A model generated the notes under the pieces. That model was given only the letters and a program-made list of their open reading frames with translations. It had not been told where the DNA came from and did not search any database. 56,824 nt of DNA, from NCBI GenBank assembly GCA_025359185.1, contig JANYHF010000031.1:1-56824 (forward strand), written 5' to 3'. Source of the stretch: Hyphomicrobiaceae bacterium (GTDB taxonomy: Bacteria > Pseudomonadota > Alphaproteobacteria > Rhizobiales > Hyphomicrobiaceae). Positions 35,426-43,896 of this stretch are shown here, piece after piece. Position numbers and translations under genes: made by a program. The first letter of the stretch is position 1. Each line of letters begins with the position of its first letter.

Positions 35426-36385
35426 TCAGGCCGCCTGCCGCCGCAACGGCTGGCACATGCAATGCACGCCGCCGCCCGCCCAGGTGAACATGGTCATCTC
35501 GGGGTCGTAGACGGTGAAGCCTGCCGCCTTCATCTTGGCGTTGAGATCCTTGGCGCTGGCCGTTGACAGCACCCTGTCGTTGCCAAGCGCCACCACGTTG
35601 CACCCCAGCGCCATCGTTTCCTTGAAGCTCGCCGGAATGATCTCGATCTTCTTGGACCTCAGCCAATCGACCACATCGTCCTCGGTGGTTTCGAGGCAGA
35701 CGGCGGCGCAATGTTCATTGAGCATACAGACCATCAGATCAATGTGGACATAGAACTGGTCGATCGGCGCCCATTTGATTTCCCAGCCCTCGGCCTCGAA
35801 CCAGCCAGCGATCTGCTTGGCAGAGACGTGCTCGGAGCGGTGGTCGGTGTAGCCGATCAGCACCGCCTTATCGGCGATGATGTTGAAGTCTCCGCCTTCG
35901 AAATTGCCGGACGACACCAGGTCATAGATGGGGATGCCTTGCTCCAGATAAAACCGCATGGCGGCGGCGTATTCGCCACGGCGGCGCGGGTTGGCCATCT
36001 GGCAGATGACGGCGCCATAGGGCGTCATGAAGGACGAATCGCGCGCGTAGACCTGATACGGATTGTACTCGTCCAGGGCCAAAAAATGAGTTTTCACGCC
36101 CGCCTCCTGGTAGGCTTCGACCATCTCGCGGTGCTGGCGCATGGCCACCTGCTTGTCGAACTGGTAACCGCGCCGCATGGTATCGCGCACCAGCGACGAC
36201 CAGGCGGCGTTCTCTTCGCCCATCCAGCGGAACCCCTCGGCAGGCCCCAGCAGAACGTCGGTCAACACGCCCGCCTCGCGGCCAATATGCCAGTCTTTCA
36301 ATTCAGGCGTTCCACCGCCTTCGACACGCGCGCGCAGCGGCGCAGCAACAGCGGTGGCGGATTTTTTCGCAGGGGCCTTGGCCAT
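35426..36385 (-). CDS. Amidinotransferase / arginine deiminase superfamily protein
   Basis: A 319-residue guanidino-group-modifying enzyme fold. After an Ala/Lys-rich N-terminus, key segments are DEYNPYQVYARDSSFMTPYG (~104-123), NFEGGDFNII (Glu/Gly/Asp substrate site), FYVHIDLMVCMLN (catalytic His) and the C-terminal AGGGVHCMCQPLRR with the nucleophilic cysteine. All catalytic positions look intact. It could be a dimethylarginine dimethylaminohydrolase-like, arginine deiminase-like or amidinotransferase enzyme; substrate not resolved. GGAGAA lies five bases before the ATG at 36385. Confidence 0.85.
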   Translation of the reverse strand: MAKAPAKKSATAVAAPLRARVEGGGTPELKDWHIGREAGVLTDVLLGPAEGFRWMGEENAAWSSLVRDTMRRGYQFDKQVAMRQHREMVEAYQEAGVKTHFLALDEYNPYQVYARDSSFMTPYGAVICQMANPRRRGEYAAAMRFYLEQGIPIYDLVSSGNFEGGDFNIIADKAVLIGYTDHRSEHVSAKQIAGWFEAEGWEIKWAPIDQFYVHIDLMVCMLNEHCAAVCLETTEDDVVDWLRSKKIEIIPASFKETMALGCNVVALGNDRVLSTASAKDLNAKMKAAGFTVYDPEMTMFTWAGGGVHCMCQPLRRQAA

Positions 36386-36528
36386 GACGGTTCTCCAGAC
36401 GTGTCAGACGTGACGCAGGGACAATCTTAAGCATGGACGGGTGGGTTGGCCAGTGTGGCAGCTGACTTGGCAGCTCATGGCAGGCATGTCATGCACGGCG
36501 CGCCATCGAGTGGCTGAAAGCGGGGAAG

Positions 36529-37320
36529 ATGTTTTATTGGCTGTCGAAACTGTTCTGGCTGGTGGCGCAGCCGTCCATGGCCTGCATGATGACGATCGCA
36601 ATCGGCTTGCTGATCATGCGGCGGTGGCAGGCGATCGGACGCAATCTTGCGATCTTCGGTGTCCTCTTTTTGATGGCGATGTCCGTATCGCCTTTGCCCA
36701 ATTGGCTGATCTATCCGTTGGAACAGCGCTTTGCCGGAGTGCCCAAACCCAAGCCAGGCGATGCGATTGCGGGGATCATCATGCTTGGCGGCTTTGAGGA
36801 AGGGCCGCTCAGCCGCCAGCGGCACACCCTCACCGTCAACGAAGCGGGTGAACGGCTGTTTGAGGGGCTGCTGCTCGCCCGCCGTTTCCCGGATGCCAAG
36901 GTCATCTTCACGGGCGGGTCTTTCGACCCTGAAGAGCGCGGCGGCTCGGAGGCCGTGGCCGAATACCTCGCCAGCAGCGGAATTGCCCCCTCGCGCGTTG
37001 TCATCGAGGCGAGGTCCAGGACTACCTATGAGAACGCCACCTTTCTCAAGCTGGTGCTGCAACCCAAGCCGGACGAACGCTTTGTGCTGATCACCTCGGC
37101 CTTTCATATGCCAAGGTCGGTGGGGGTGTTCCGCAGGCAGGGCTACGACGTGCTGCCCGATGCCGTCGATTTCCGGACCGTTGGCGTCGATAGCTTGACT
37201 ATGCCCTACGCTTTCCCCGCCGAAGGTCTGCGCAATACGGAATACGCCCTCAAGGAATGGGCAGGGCTGATAGCCTACTGGCTGACCAGGCGAACCAGCG
37301 AGTTGTGGCCAGGGCCGTAA
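36529..37320 (+). CDS. YdcF/ElyC/SanA (DUF218) family membrane protein
   Basis: A 263-residue DUF218 protein. Two hydrophobic segments (~5-30 and ~38-55) anchor it, and the remaining domain faces the periplasm if like ElyC. The domain includes GIIMLGGF, FTGGSF, RSRTTYENATF and LITSAFHMPRS, standard YdcF features. ElyC of E. coli affects envelope and peptidoglycan integrity; that role is transferred by family only. GGGGAAG lies immediately before ATG 36529. Co-oriented genes for a serine hydrolase, a hydratase and a HAD phosphatase follow closely. Confidence 0.88.
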   Translation: MFYWLSKLFWLVAQPSMACMMTIAIGLLIMRRWQAIGRNLAIFGVLFLMAMSVSPLPNWLIYPLEQRFAGVPKPKPGDAIAGIIMLGGFEEGPLSRQRHTLTVNEAGERLFEGLLLARRFPDAKVIFTGGSFDPEERGGSEAVAEYLASSGIAPSRVVIEARSRTTYENATFLKLVLQPKPDERFVLITSAFHMPRSVGVFRRQGYDVLPDAVDFRTVGVDSLTMPYAFPAEGLRNTEYALKEWAGLIAYWLTRRTSELWPGP

Positions 37321-37403
37321 GGTGGTGTTGGCTTGGCAGGGTGCGGGAGGCATGGCATCAAGGAGGAGAAGGCTCCGAAACCATCGACCGAGACGCAAAT
37401 CCA

Positions 37404-38621
37404 ATGTTCGTCCCCCACAGTCCTGAGAGCTTGGGCTTTGATAGCGCCCGCCTCGCCCGGCTGACGCCGTGGATGCAGCGCTATGTGGATCGCGGGCGGA
37501 TACCTGGCGCATCGGTCCTGATCGCACGAGGCGGGGAACTGGCCTACTTTGACTGCGCCGGGGATCGCGAGCCAGAGACGCAGGCGCCCTGGCAGCGCGA
37601 TACAATCGTGCGCATTTATTCCATGACCAAGCCGGTGACGTCGGTGGCGCTGATGATGCTGTACGAGGAAGGGCTCATGCATTTGGATGATCCGGTCGAG
37701 GCCATTTTGCCCGAGTTCAAGGACCGGGCGGTGCTCGTACCGGGTGCAAAGAGCCTTGCCGATACAGTGCCCGCCAAAGCCAAGATGACGATCCGGCATC
37801 TGCTCACGCACACTTCTGGCCTGAGTTACGGCCTCAACGGCGGGTTACTAGGCGGTGCCTATGCAAAGGAGTCGCTCGGCCTCGCGTTCGCCTTCGGCGG
37901 CCTCGACAAGATGGTCAAGCGCATTGCCGAACTGCCGCTGGAGTGCGAGCCGGGCAGCCGCTGGCACTACAGCGCTGCGACTGATGTCGTCGGGCGCGTG
38001 GTCGAAGTGGTGTCCGGCCAGCCGCTGGACCGGGTTTTCGCAGAACGCATCCTCGGGCCGTTGGGCATGGCCGAAACCGGCTTCTTTGTGCCCGATAACC
38101 AGATCGGCCGCTTTGCGGCGCTCTACACGGCCACGCCTGAGGGTGGCATGAAACTGGCCGAAACTCCTGCGGCGTCGGCGCAGCGGCAGGGCAAAGTCGA
38201 CACGTTCCAAGGCGGATCAGGCCTCATCGGCACTATCGACAACTATTGGCGTTTTGCCGAGATGCTGCGAGGAGGCGGCGCGCTGAAGGGGACGCGGCTG
38301 ATCAGTCCGCGCACGCTGGCGCTGATGACAGCCAATCATCTTCCCGGCGACATCTCTTCGATGGGCCCGGCCTCTTGGGCCGAAACATCGTTTGACGGCG
38401 TCGGTTACGGCTTGCTGGGTTCAATCCTGCTCGACCCCGCGAGAGCACAAACCTCCGGATCGCCCGGCGACTACGGCTGGGGCGGCGCTGCCAGCACGTT
38501 CTTTTGGGTCAGCCCGAAGGATGATATGGTCGTCATCCTGTTTACACAGTTGACCCCGTCGAACGCGCTGCCAATCCGCAAGGAACTGCGCGCACTCGTG
38601 CACGGAGCATTGGTAGGGTAA
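37404..38621 (+). CDS. Beta-lactamase-family serine hydrolase / esterase
   Basis: A 405-residue class C beta-lactamase-like hydrolase (EstB/PBP4*-type). The catalytic S73xxK76 is in YSMTKPVTS, the YxN-type motif is HYSAATDV, and the third motif region is GWGGAASTFFWV near the C-terminus. There is no signal peptide, favouring a cytosolic esterase over drug resistance. ATG 37404 is chosen because similarity starts there (MFVPHSPESLGFDSARLARL); earlier in-frame codons overlap the previous gene. The next gene starts 3 bp after its stop. Confidence 0.88.
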   Translation: MFVPHSPESLGFDSARLARLTPWMQRYVDRGRIPGASVLIARGGELAYFDCAGDREPETQAPWQRDTIVRIYSMTKPVTSVALMMLYEEGLMHLDDPVEAILPEFKDRAVLVPGAKSLADTVPAKAKMTIRHLLTHTSGLSYGLNGGLLGGAYAKESLGLAFAFGGLDKMVKRIAELPLECEPGSRWHYSAATDVVGRVVEVVSGQPLDRVFAERILGPLGMAETGFFVPDNQIGRFAALYTATPEGGMKLAETPAASAQRQGKVDTFQGGSGLIGTIDNYWRFAEMLRGGGALKGTRLISPRTLALMTANHLPGDISSMGPASWAETSFDGVGYGLLGSILLDPARAQTSGSPGDYGWGGAASTFFWVSPKDDMVVILFTQLTPSNALPIRKELRALVHGALVG

Positions 38622-38623
38622 AA

Positions 38624-39415
38624 ATGTCAGCCGATCGCGAACTGGAAGCGGCCTCCGATATTCTCTGGCAATGCTGGCAGGACAATACGGTGATCGACGA
38701 ATTGCCGGAGGAATTGCGTCCGGTAACGCGCGCCGATGGCTACGCTATCCAGGCGCAATTGATGCGACTGACCTGGCTGCCGTTGTTTGGCTGGAAAATC
38801 GCGGCGACCAGCTTGGCCGGGCAAAAGCACATCAATGTCGATGGTCCGCTGGCTGGCCGCATTCTCACCGACCGCGTTGTGGCCAATGGCAGCGCGATTA
38901 CGCTCGGTGCCAACCGGATGCGCGTCGCCGAGGCAGAATTTGCGTTCCGCATGGGCCAAGATCTGCATCATCGTCCCGAGGCGTACAGCCAAGCCGAGGT
39001 GCTGGCCGCGATCGATACGCTGCATCCATCCATCGAAGTGCCGGATTCGCGCTTCACGAACTATACCAAGGTCGGCGCCGCTCAGCTGATCGCAGATAAT
39101 GCGTGCGCAGATGATTTTATGCTGGGGCCTGCAGCGCCGGCCGATTGGCGCAAGCTCGATCTGGCGGCGCACAAGGTTGTCGGGCGCGTACCGGGCCGGG
39201 GCGTAATGCACGTCGGCCAAGGCGCCAATGTGCTGGGCGGCCCGCTGATCGCCCTGACCTGGCTGGTCAATGAGCTGTCCAGTCTGCGGATCACGCTGAA
39301 AACGGGTGAAATGGTGACCACCGGCACCTGCATCGTGCCGCTGCCGCTTGAGGTTGGCGATGAAGCGCTGGCCGATTTCGGCAGCCTGGGCAAAGTCAGC
39401 CTGAATTTCGTTTGA
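38624..39415 (+). CDS. 2-keto-4-pentenoate hydratase-like (FAH family) protein
   Basis: A 263-residue member of the fumarylacetoacetate hydrolase superfamily, hydratase branch (MhpD/TesE-like). Typical segments: DGYAIQAQLMRL, GWKIAATSLAGQKHI, VAEAEFAFRMGQDL (metal-binding Glu pair), HPSIEVPDSRF, and the C-terminal TTGTCIVPLPLEVGDEALADF. Members hydrate 2-oxopent-4-enoates from aromatic degradation, but no ring-cleavage genes are nearby, so the substrate is open. It is packed 3 bp after the serine hydrolase. Confidence 0.85.
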   Translation: MSADRELEAASDILWQCWQDNTVIDELPEELRPVTRADGYAIQAQLMRLTWLPLFGWKIAATSLAGQKHINVDGPLAGRILTDRVVANGSAITLGANRMRVAEAEFAFRMGQDLHHRPEAYSQAEVLAAIDTLHPSIEVPDSRFTNYTKVGAAQLIADNACADDFMLGPAAPADWRKLDLAAHKVVGRVPGRGVMHVGQGANVLGGPLIALTWLVNELSSLRITLKTGEMVTTGTCIVPLPLEVGDEALADFGSLGKVSLNFV

Positions 39416-39430
39416 GCAAGGGGATGCCTG

Positions 39431-40318
39431 ATGCCAAAGCCCAAGGGTAAGGTGCCCGTTCAGCCAGTCCCCGCGCTGAAAAACACCATCGCCCTCATTT
39501 ACGATTTCGACGGCACGCTCAGTCCACGTCCCATGCAGGAATATACCTTCCTGCCGCAGATCGGCGAGGACCCGGCCGCGTTCTGGGCCGAAGTCAACGC
39601 CTTTGCCAAAAAGCACGAGGCGGACAATCTGATCACGTACATGCATCTCATGTATAAGAAGGCCAAGGCCAAGAACATCCGCATCGACCGCGAGCAGCTG
39701 GTGGCGCAAGGGCGTGCGGTCGAGCTGTTTGAGGGCGTGACGTCGTGGTTCGCGGCCATCGCTGAGTATGTCAAACTCCGTGCCGAGACGGCCTGCGAGA
39801 TCAAGCACTACTTGGTGTCGTCCGGCCTCAAAGAGATCATCGAAGGCACGCCAATCTATCCCGAGTTCGCAGCCGTGTTCGCGTCGGAGTATTTCTTCGA
39901 GGCCTATGACGTGCCATTCCCCAAGCGCGTCATCACTGACACCGGCAAGACGCAGTATCTGTTCCGCATCAACAAGGGCGTCGAAGATCTCGGCCGCTCG
40001 ATCAACAGCCACATGCCGGAAAAAGAGCGCCCGATACCGTTCTCGCAGATGGTCTATTTCGGTGACGGCGACACCGACGTGCCCTCAATGGCGGTCATGC
40101 GCAAGAACGGCGGCTATGCGGTGGCCGTGCATGCCCCCGGCGGTGGCGAGGCCAAATGCGCCGATCTCTACCGCGCTAGCCGCGTCGATTTCTTCGCCCC
40201 TGCCGACTACCGGCGATCGTCAAAGCTGTTCCAGCGAACCTGCCTCATCCTCGACCGCATCCTGGCCGACATCCGTCTCGCGGAAGAACGTCAGAACCAG
40301 GAGCGGGAGATGACATAA
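39431..40318 (+). CDS. HAD-superfamily hydrolase
   Basis: A 295-residue HAD phosphatase. Motif I is YDFDGTLSPR with nucleophile Asp25 and acid/base Asp27; motif II lies in YLVSSGLKEII; motif III/IV is YFGDGDTDVPSMAVM. The cap contains FLPQIGEDPAAFWAEVNAFA. Substrate unknown. The ribosome site GGGGATG lies five bases before ATG 39431. It is the last of four co-oriented genes; half of a dispersed palindromic repeat (40318-40339) abuts its stop. Confidence 0.88.
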   Translation: MPKPKGKVPVQPVPALKNTIALIYDFDGTLSPRPMQEYTFLPQIGEDPAAFWAEVNAFAKKHEADNLITYMHLMYKKAKAKNIRIDREQLVAQGRAVELFEGVTSWFAAIAEYVKLRAETACEIKHYLVSSGLKEIIEGTPIYPEFAAVFASEYFFEAYDVPFPKRVITDTGKTQYLFRINKGVEDLGRSINSHMPEKERPIPFSQMVYFGDGDTDVPSMAVMRKNGGYAVAVHAPGGGEAKCADLYRASRVDFFAPADYRRSSKLFQRTCLILDRILADIRLAEERQNQEREMT

Positions 40319-40339
40319 CTGGGTGCCTGGCACCGCGCC
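40318..40339 (+). repeat. Half copy of a dispersed palindromic element
   Basis: This 22-base stretch at the stop of the HAD gene matches one arm of the element found at 47229-47304 and 48145-48220 (core GGCACCGCGCC), with few differences. It lies between convergent genes and reaches to within one base of the GMC oxidoreductase stop. Confidence 0.6.
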
Positions 40340-40340
40340 T

Positions 40341-41984
40341 TCACCGCTGGCTGGTCCGCCATTCCGGATGGATCCAAGGCTGCTGGTTGGACGCGGGCAG
40401 CGGCTCGCGGCCCAGAATGTGGTCAGCCGCTTTCTCGCCGGTCATGATCGAGGGCGCATTGAGATTGCCGTTGGTGATACGCGGGAAGATCGATGAATCC
40501 GCCACGCGAAGGCCCTCAACCCCAATCACGCGGCATTCAGGATCAACCACCGCCAGCGCATCATCGGAGCGGCCGATGCGGCAGGTGCCACAGGGATGAT
40601 AGGCGCTCTCGGCGTGCTCGCGCACGAAGGCATCGAGCGCCGCGTCTGATTGCGCGCCTGCGCCCGGCTGGATTTCGCGGCCAAGATAGGGCGTCATCGC
40701 GGCCTGGCCGAAAATTTCGCGCGTCAGCCGGATGGCGGTGCGGAACTCGGTCCAATCATCAGGGTGACTCATATAGTTGAAACGGATCTCGGGAGGCGCG
40801 GCCGGATCGGGCGAGCGCAGCCGCACATGCCCCCGGGATTTCGAGCGCATTGGTCCCACATGCACCTGGAAGCCGTGCCCTTTCACCGCCGCACGGCCGT
40901 CATAACGGATAGCACCGGGCAGGAAGTGATATTGGATATCGGGATAGGGCTCACCGGCCCGGGAGCGGATGAAGCCGCAGCTTTCGAAATGGTTGGTGGC
41001 GCCAAGGCCCCGCCTGAAGAACAGCCACTCGGCCCCGATGCGGGCTTTTGACAGCAGCCCGAGCTTCCCGTTCAGCGTGATCTTTTGCAGGCTCTCGACC
41101 TGCATGTAGATTTCCAGATGATCCTGCAAATTCTCACCGACACCCGGCCGGTCCGCAAGCACCGGGATGCCCTGCGCGCGCAACTGCTCCGCTGGGCCAA
41201 TCCCCGACAACAGCAACAATTTTGGCGAGTTGATGGTGGACGCCGCTACGATCACCTCACGCCGCGCCCTCACGACGCCTGCGCCTTCAACCTCGACACC
41301 GACCGCGCGCCGTCCCTCGAACACGATGCGCGTGGCCAGTCCCTGCACTTTGCGTGCATTGCTTCGCGCCAGGGCCGGCCGCAGATAGGCCTTGGCCGCC
41401 GAAAACCGTTCACCCTTCCAGATTGTCTGCTCAAACGCCGCAAAGCCTTCTTGCCGCTCGCCATTGTAGTCCGGCGTCACGCCGTAGCCCGCCTGCCGCC
41501 CAGCTTCGATGAAGGCGCGATAGAGCGGATTGGCCATTTTGGCACGCGACACGTGCAAGGGGCCATCGGTGCCGCGCCAGCCAGCGTCGCCGCCCTCGAC
41601 CGCCTCCATGCGCTTGAAATAGGGCAGAACGTGGCGGAACCCCCAGCCCACCGCGCCGCTCTCTTCCCAATGGTCGAAGTCCATCGCGTGGCCGCGCACA
41701 TAGACCATGCCGTTGATCGACGACGACCCGCCGACCACCTTGCCGCGCGGCGTCACCAGGCGGCGAGCGCCCAGCCCAGGCTCAGGCTCCGTCCGGAACC
41801 CCCAATCATAGCGGCTCATATTCATCGGAAACGACAATGCTGACGGCATTTGAATCAGCGGCCCGAAATCGGTGCCGCCGAACTCAATGACGATGACGCT
41901 GTGCTTGCCGTCTTCGCTCAAGCGATAGGCGAGCGCCGAGCCGGCCGAGCCAGACCCCACGATGACAAAGTCTGCTTCGGTCAT
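40341..41984 (-). CDS. GMC-family FAD-dependent oxidoreductase (choline dehydrogenase-like)
   Basis: A 547-residue GMC oxidoreductase. The FAD-binding Rossmann start is [23 protein letters not shown] signatures [20 protein letters not shown] and [17 protein letters not shown] follow; the catalytic region is [12 protein letters not shown] and the C-terminal [20 protein letters not shown]. It oxidises an alcohol, possibly choline or another primary alcohol; no betaine genes are adjacent. ATG 41984 is chosen because it places the FAD motif at the N-terminus; the 43 upstream codons look non-coding. Confidence 0.92.
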   Translation of the reverse strand: MTEADFVIVGSGSAGSALAYRLSEDGKHSVIVIEFGGTDFGPLIQMPSALSFPMNMSRYDWGFRTEPEPGLGARRLVTPRGKVVGGSSSINGMVYVRGHAMDFDHWEESGAVGWGFRHVLPYFKRMEAVEGGDAGWRGTDGPLHVSRAKMANPLYRAFIEAGRQAGYGVTPDYNGERQEGFAAFEQTIWKGERFSAAKAYLRPALARSNARKVQGLATRIVFEGRRAVGVEVEGAGVVRARREVIVAASTINSPKLLLLSGIGPAEQLRAQGIPVLADRPGVGENLQDHLEIYMQVESLQKITLNGKLGLLSKARIGAEWLFFRRGLGATNHFESCGFIRSRAGEPYPDIQYHFLPGAIRYDGRAAVKGHGFQVHVGPMRSKSRGHVRLRSPDPAAPPEIRFNYMSHPDDWTEFRTAIRLTREIFGQAAMTPYLGREIQPGAGAQSDAALDAFVREHAESAYHPCGTCRIGRSDDALAVVDPECRVIGVEGLRVADSSIFPRITNGNLNAPSIMTGEKAADHILGREPLPASNQQPWIHPEWRTSQR

Positions 41985-42215
41985 GAACTGTTTTCCGGTT
42001 ACCCAGCGACGGAGCATTTCAAGAGGAGCTGCGGACGTCAATTGCGGCATGACCACGCTATGGGGCTCACGCTCCACAGCTGACTCATCACAACATCGAG
42101 CGCCGCTTATCACAATCAGTCACGACTACTTGAAACCCCCTAGTATTCGGCATTTTGGTGAACCAGTTCATGGAGTACGCCGTAGATACTTACATCAACC
42201 ACTCGGAGACTGATT

Positions 42216-42500
42216 ATGCTGAAATCACTCATTCTGACGGCCGCAGTTGCCGGGTCCTTGCTGGCTTCGACGAGCCTCAATGCCGACGCCAAGATGCGCC
42301 ACAACGGCGTTGGCGCGCAGAATTTTCAGGCTGCACAGGGATTCCTGACGTCCGGCCAGAACTTCCAGTCGGGATCCGGCATCAGCCTCGCCGACTGCCG
42401 GTACAACAAGACGCTGTTCGATCAGGGCGCAGGCGATTCCGGCCGAGGCAGCCCTGATTTCTACCGTATCCAACTACGGAAGTGCCCCGCCCGGTTCTAA
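42216..42500 (+). CDS. Small exported protein of unknown function
   Basis: A 94-residue protein with a clear signal peptide (MLKSLILTAAVAGSLLASTS) and a short mature part rich in Asn, Gln and Gly (GAQNFQAAQGFLTSGQNFQS) with two cysteines (Cys76 of ADCRYN or nearby and a C-terminal one in KCPARF) that could form a disulfide. No family recognised. Start ATG 42216 follows CGGAGACTG. It stands alone between a GMC gene on the other strand and hemH. Confidence 0.7.
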   Translation: MLKSLILTAAVAGSLLASTSLNADAKMRHNGVGAQNFQAAQGFLTSGQNFQSGSGISLADCRYNKTLFDQGAGDSGRGSPDFYRIQLRKCPARF

Positions 42501-42636
42501 TTGACTCGCACCGCTCTTGGCTGCAGAGCCTCCCCCCGGCTGCGGCCTTGACTGTTTTGGGTGCGCAGGTGGATCACCGGTAAAATTCCTGGCATGAGAC
42601 CTTGAGATGTCTCGCTGAACCAGGACTACCATCGCC

Positions 42637-43662
42637 ATGGCCGATCTGCCCGCCTCGCATCCGCCCGTCCGCTTTGGCCGCATTGGCGTGCTCATCGTCA
42701 ACCTCGGCACGCCGGACGGCACCGGCTATTGGCCGATGCGGCGCTACCTCAAGGAATTCCTCTCTGACCGCCGGGTCATCGAGGTCAATCCGCTGATCTG
42801 GCAGCCGCTGCTCAATCTGGTCATTCTGCAACGGCGGCCGCAGCGCAGCGGTAAGGCCTACGCCTCGATCTGGAACACGGACCGCAATGAGAGCCCGCTG
42901 CGCACGTTTACCCGCAGTCAGGGCGAGAAACTTGCTTCGCGGCTGGCCGTCCTCGGCCCCAGGCTGCAAGTCGATTGGGCCATGCGCTATGGCCAGCCGT
43001 CCATCGCCGAGCGTCTGAACGTGCTGCAGGAGGCGGGCTGCGAACGCATTCTCGTTTTCCCGCTCTATCCGCAATACGCGGCGGCGACCACGGCGACCGT
43101 CAACGACAAGACGTTTGAGGCGCTGGCTAAAATGCGTTGGCAGCCGGCCCTGCGCACCGTTCCGCCGTACCACGATGATCCGGTTTACATCGACGCGCTG
43201 GCCAATTCGATCCGCACGCATCTCTCCGGCCTCGCCTGGGAACCCGAGGTCGTGCTGGCCTCCTTTCACGGCATTCCGCAGAGCTATTTCGACAAGGGCG
43301 ATCCTTATCACTGCCAATGCCTGAAGACCGGCCGGCTGCTGCGCGAGGCGCTGGGCTTCGATGCCAAGCGGATGCAGGTCACCTTCCAATCGCGCTTTGG
43401 TCCGCAGGAATGGCTTAAACCGTATACGGATAAAACCGTCGAGGCGCTGGCCAAGTCGGGCGTCAAGCGCATCGCCGTAGTCAATCCGGGTTTTGTCGCC
43501 GATTGCCTCGAAACGCTGGAGGAAATGGCGGTCGAGAACGCGGAGATCTTCCAGCACAACGGCGGCGAGAATTTCAGCCACATCCCCTGCCTCAACGACA
43601 GCGAGGACGGGATGCGCGTACTGGAGGCGGTGGTGCGGCGGGAATTGATGGGGTGGATCTGA
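42637..43662 (+). CDS. hemH: Ferrochelatase
   Basis: A 341-residue ferrochelatase inserting ferrous iron into protoporphyrin IX, the last step of haem synthesis. Segments: GVLIVNLGTPDGTGYWPMRR, RYGQPSIAERL, FPLYPQYAAATTAT, the active-site His211 in ASFHGIPQSYF, TFQSRFGPQEWLKPYT and NPGFVADCLETLEE. Cysteines cluster in YHCQCLK, VADCLE and HIPCLN; some alphaproteobacterial ferrochelatases hold an Fe-S cluster, but this is not shown here. ATG 42637 has ACCAGGAC upstream. A repeat region follows the gene. Confidence 0.96.
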   Translation: MADLPASHPPVRFGRIGVLIVNLGTPDGTGYWPMRRYLKEFLSDRRVIEVNPLIWQPLLNLVILQRRPQRSGKAYASIWNTDRNESPLRTFTRSQGEKLASRLAVLGPRLQVDWAMRYGQPSIAERLNVLQEAGCERILVFPLYPQYAAATTATVNDKTFEALAKMRWQPALRTVPPYHDDPVYIDALANSIRTHLSGLAWEPEVVLASFHGIPQSYFDKGDPYHCQCLKTGRLLREALGFDAKRMQVTFQSRFGPQEWLKPYTDKTVEALAKSGVKRIAVVNPGFVADCLETLEEMAVENAEIFQHNGGENFSHIPCLNDSEDGMRVLEAVVRRELMGWI

Positions 43663-43676
43663 GGGCACTTGCTGTC

Positions 43677-43795
43677 CCTAATCCCTAATCCCTACCCTCT
43701 AATCCCTCTTTCTACTTGCTATCCTCACATGCGCAGGTCTCGGATCGCTTCCGAAAAACGTAAGAGGGAATCGAGGGGAGGGATTGGGGATTAGG
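43677..43795. repeat. CCCTAAT-type short tandem and inverted repeats
   Basis: Just after hemH, CCTAATCCCTAATCCC (43677-43692) is a tandem of CCCTAAT units, followed by another diverged AATCCC unit. GGGATTGGGGATTAGG (43780-43795) is its inverse with one mismatch. The two arms bracket about 87 bp with no gene. It may form a long stem or be the remnant of a small non-autonomous element. Confidence 0.65.
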
Positions 43796-43896
43796 AGAAT
43801 TGGCGGAGGCCTGGTCAATGGCTTGCGTTGACTTTCCGGCGTCCTGGGGCTTGTTTTGGATCCCCATGAAGAGCCGAGATGTCAGGAAGTCCGCCC

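Noticed and set aside
37404-38621. A true beta-lactamase resistance gene
   Set aside because: No signal peptide and the motif pattern fits the broad esterase/PBP-like branch; resistance is not supported.
38627-40012. A 461-codon minus-strand frame opposite the hydratase and HAD genes
   Set aside because: It crosses two well-supported genes in the other direction and has no recognisable motif.
43677-43795. CRISPR-like array after hemH
   Set aside because: Units are only 6-8 bases, adjacent rather than spaced, and partly inverted; there are no spacers or cas genes.
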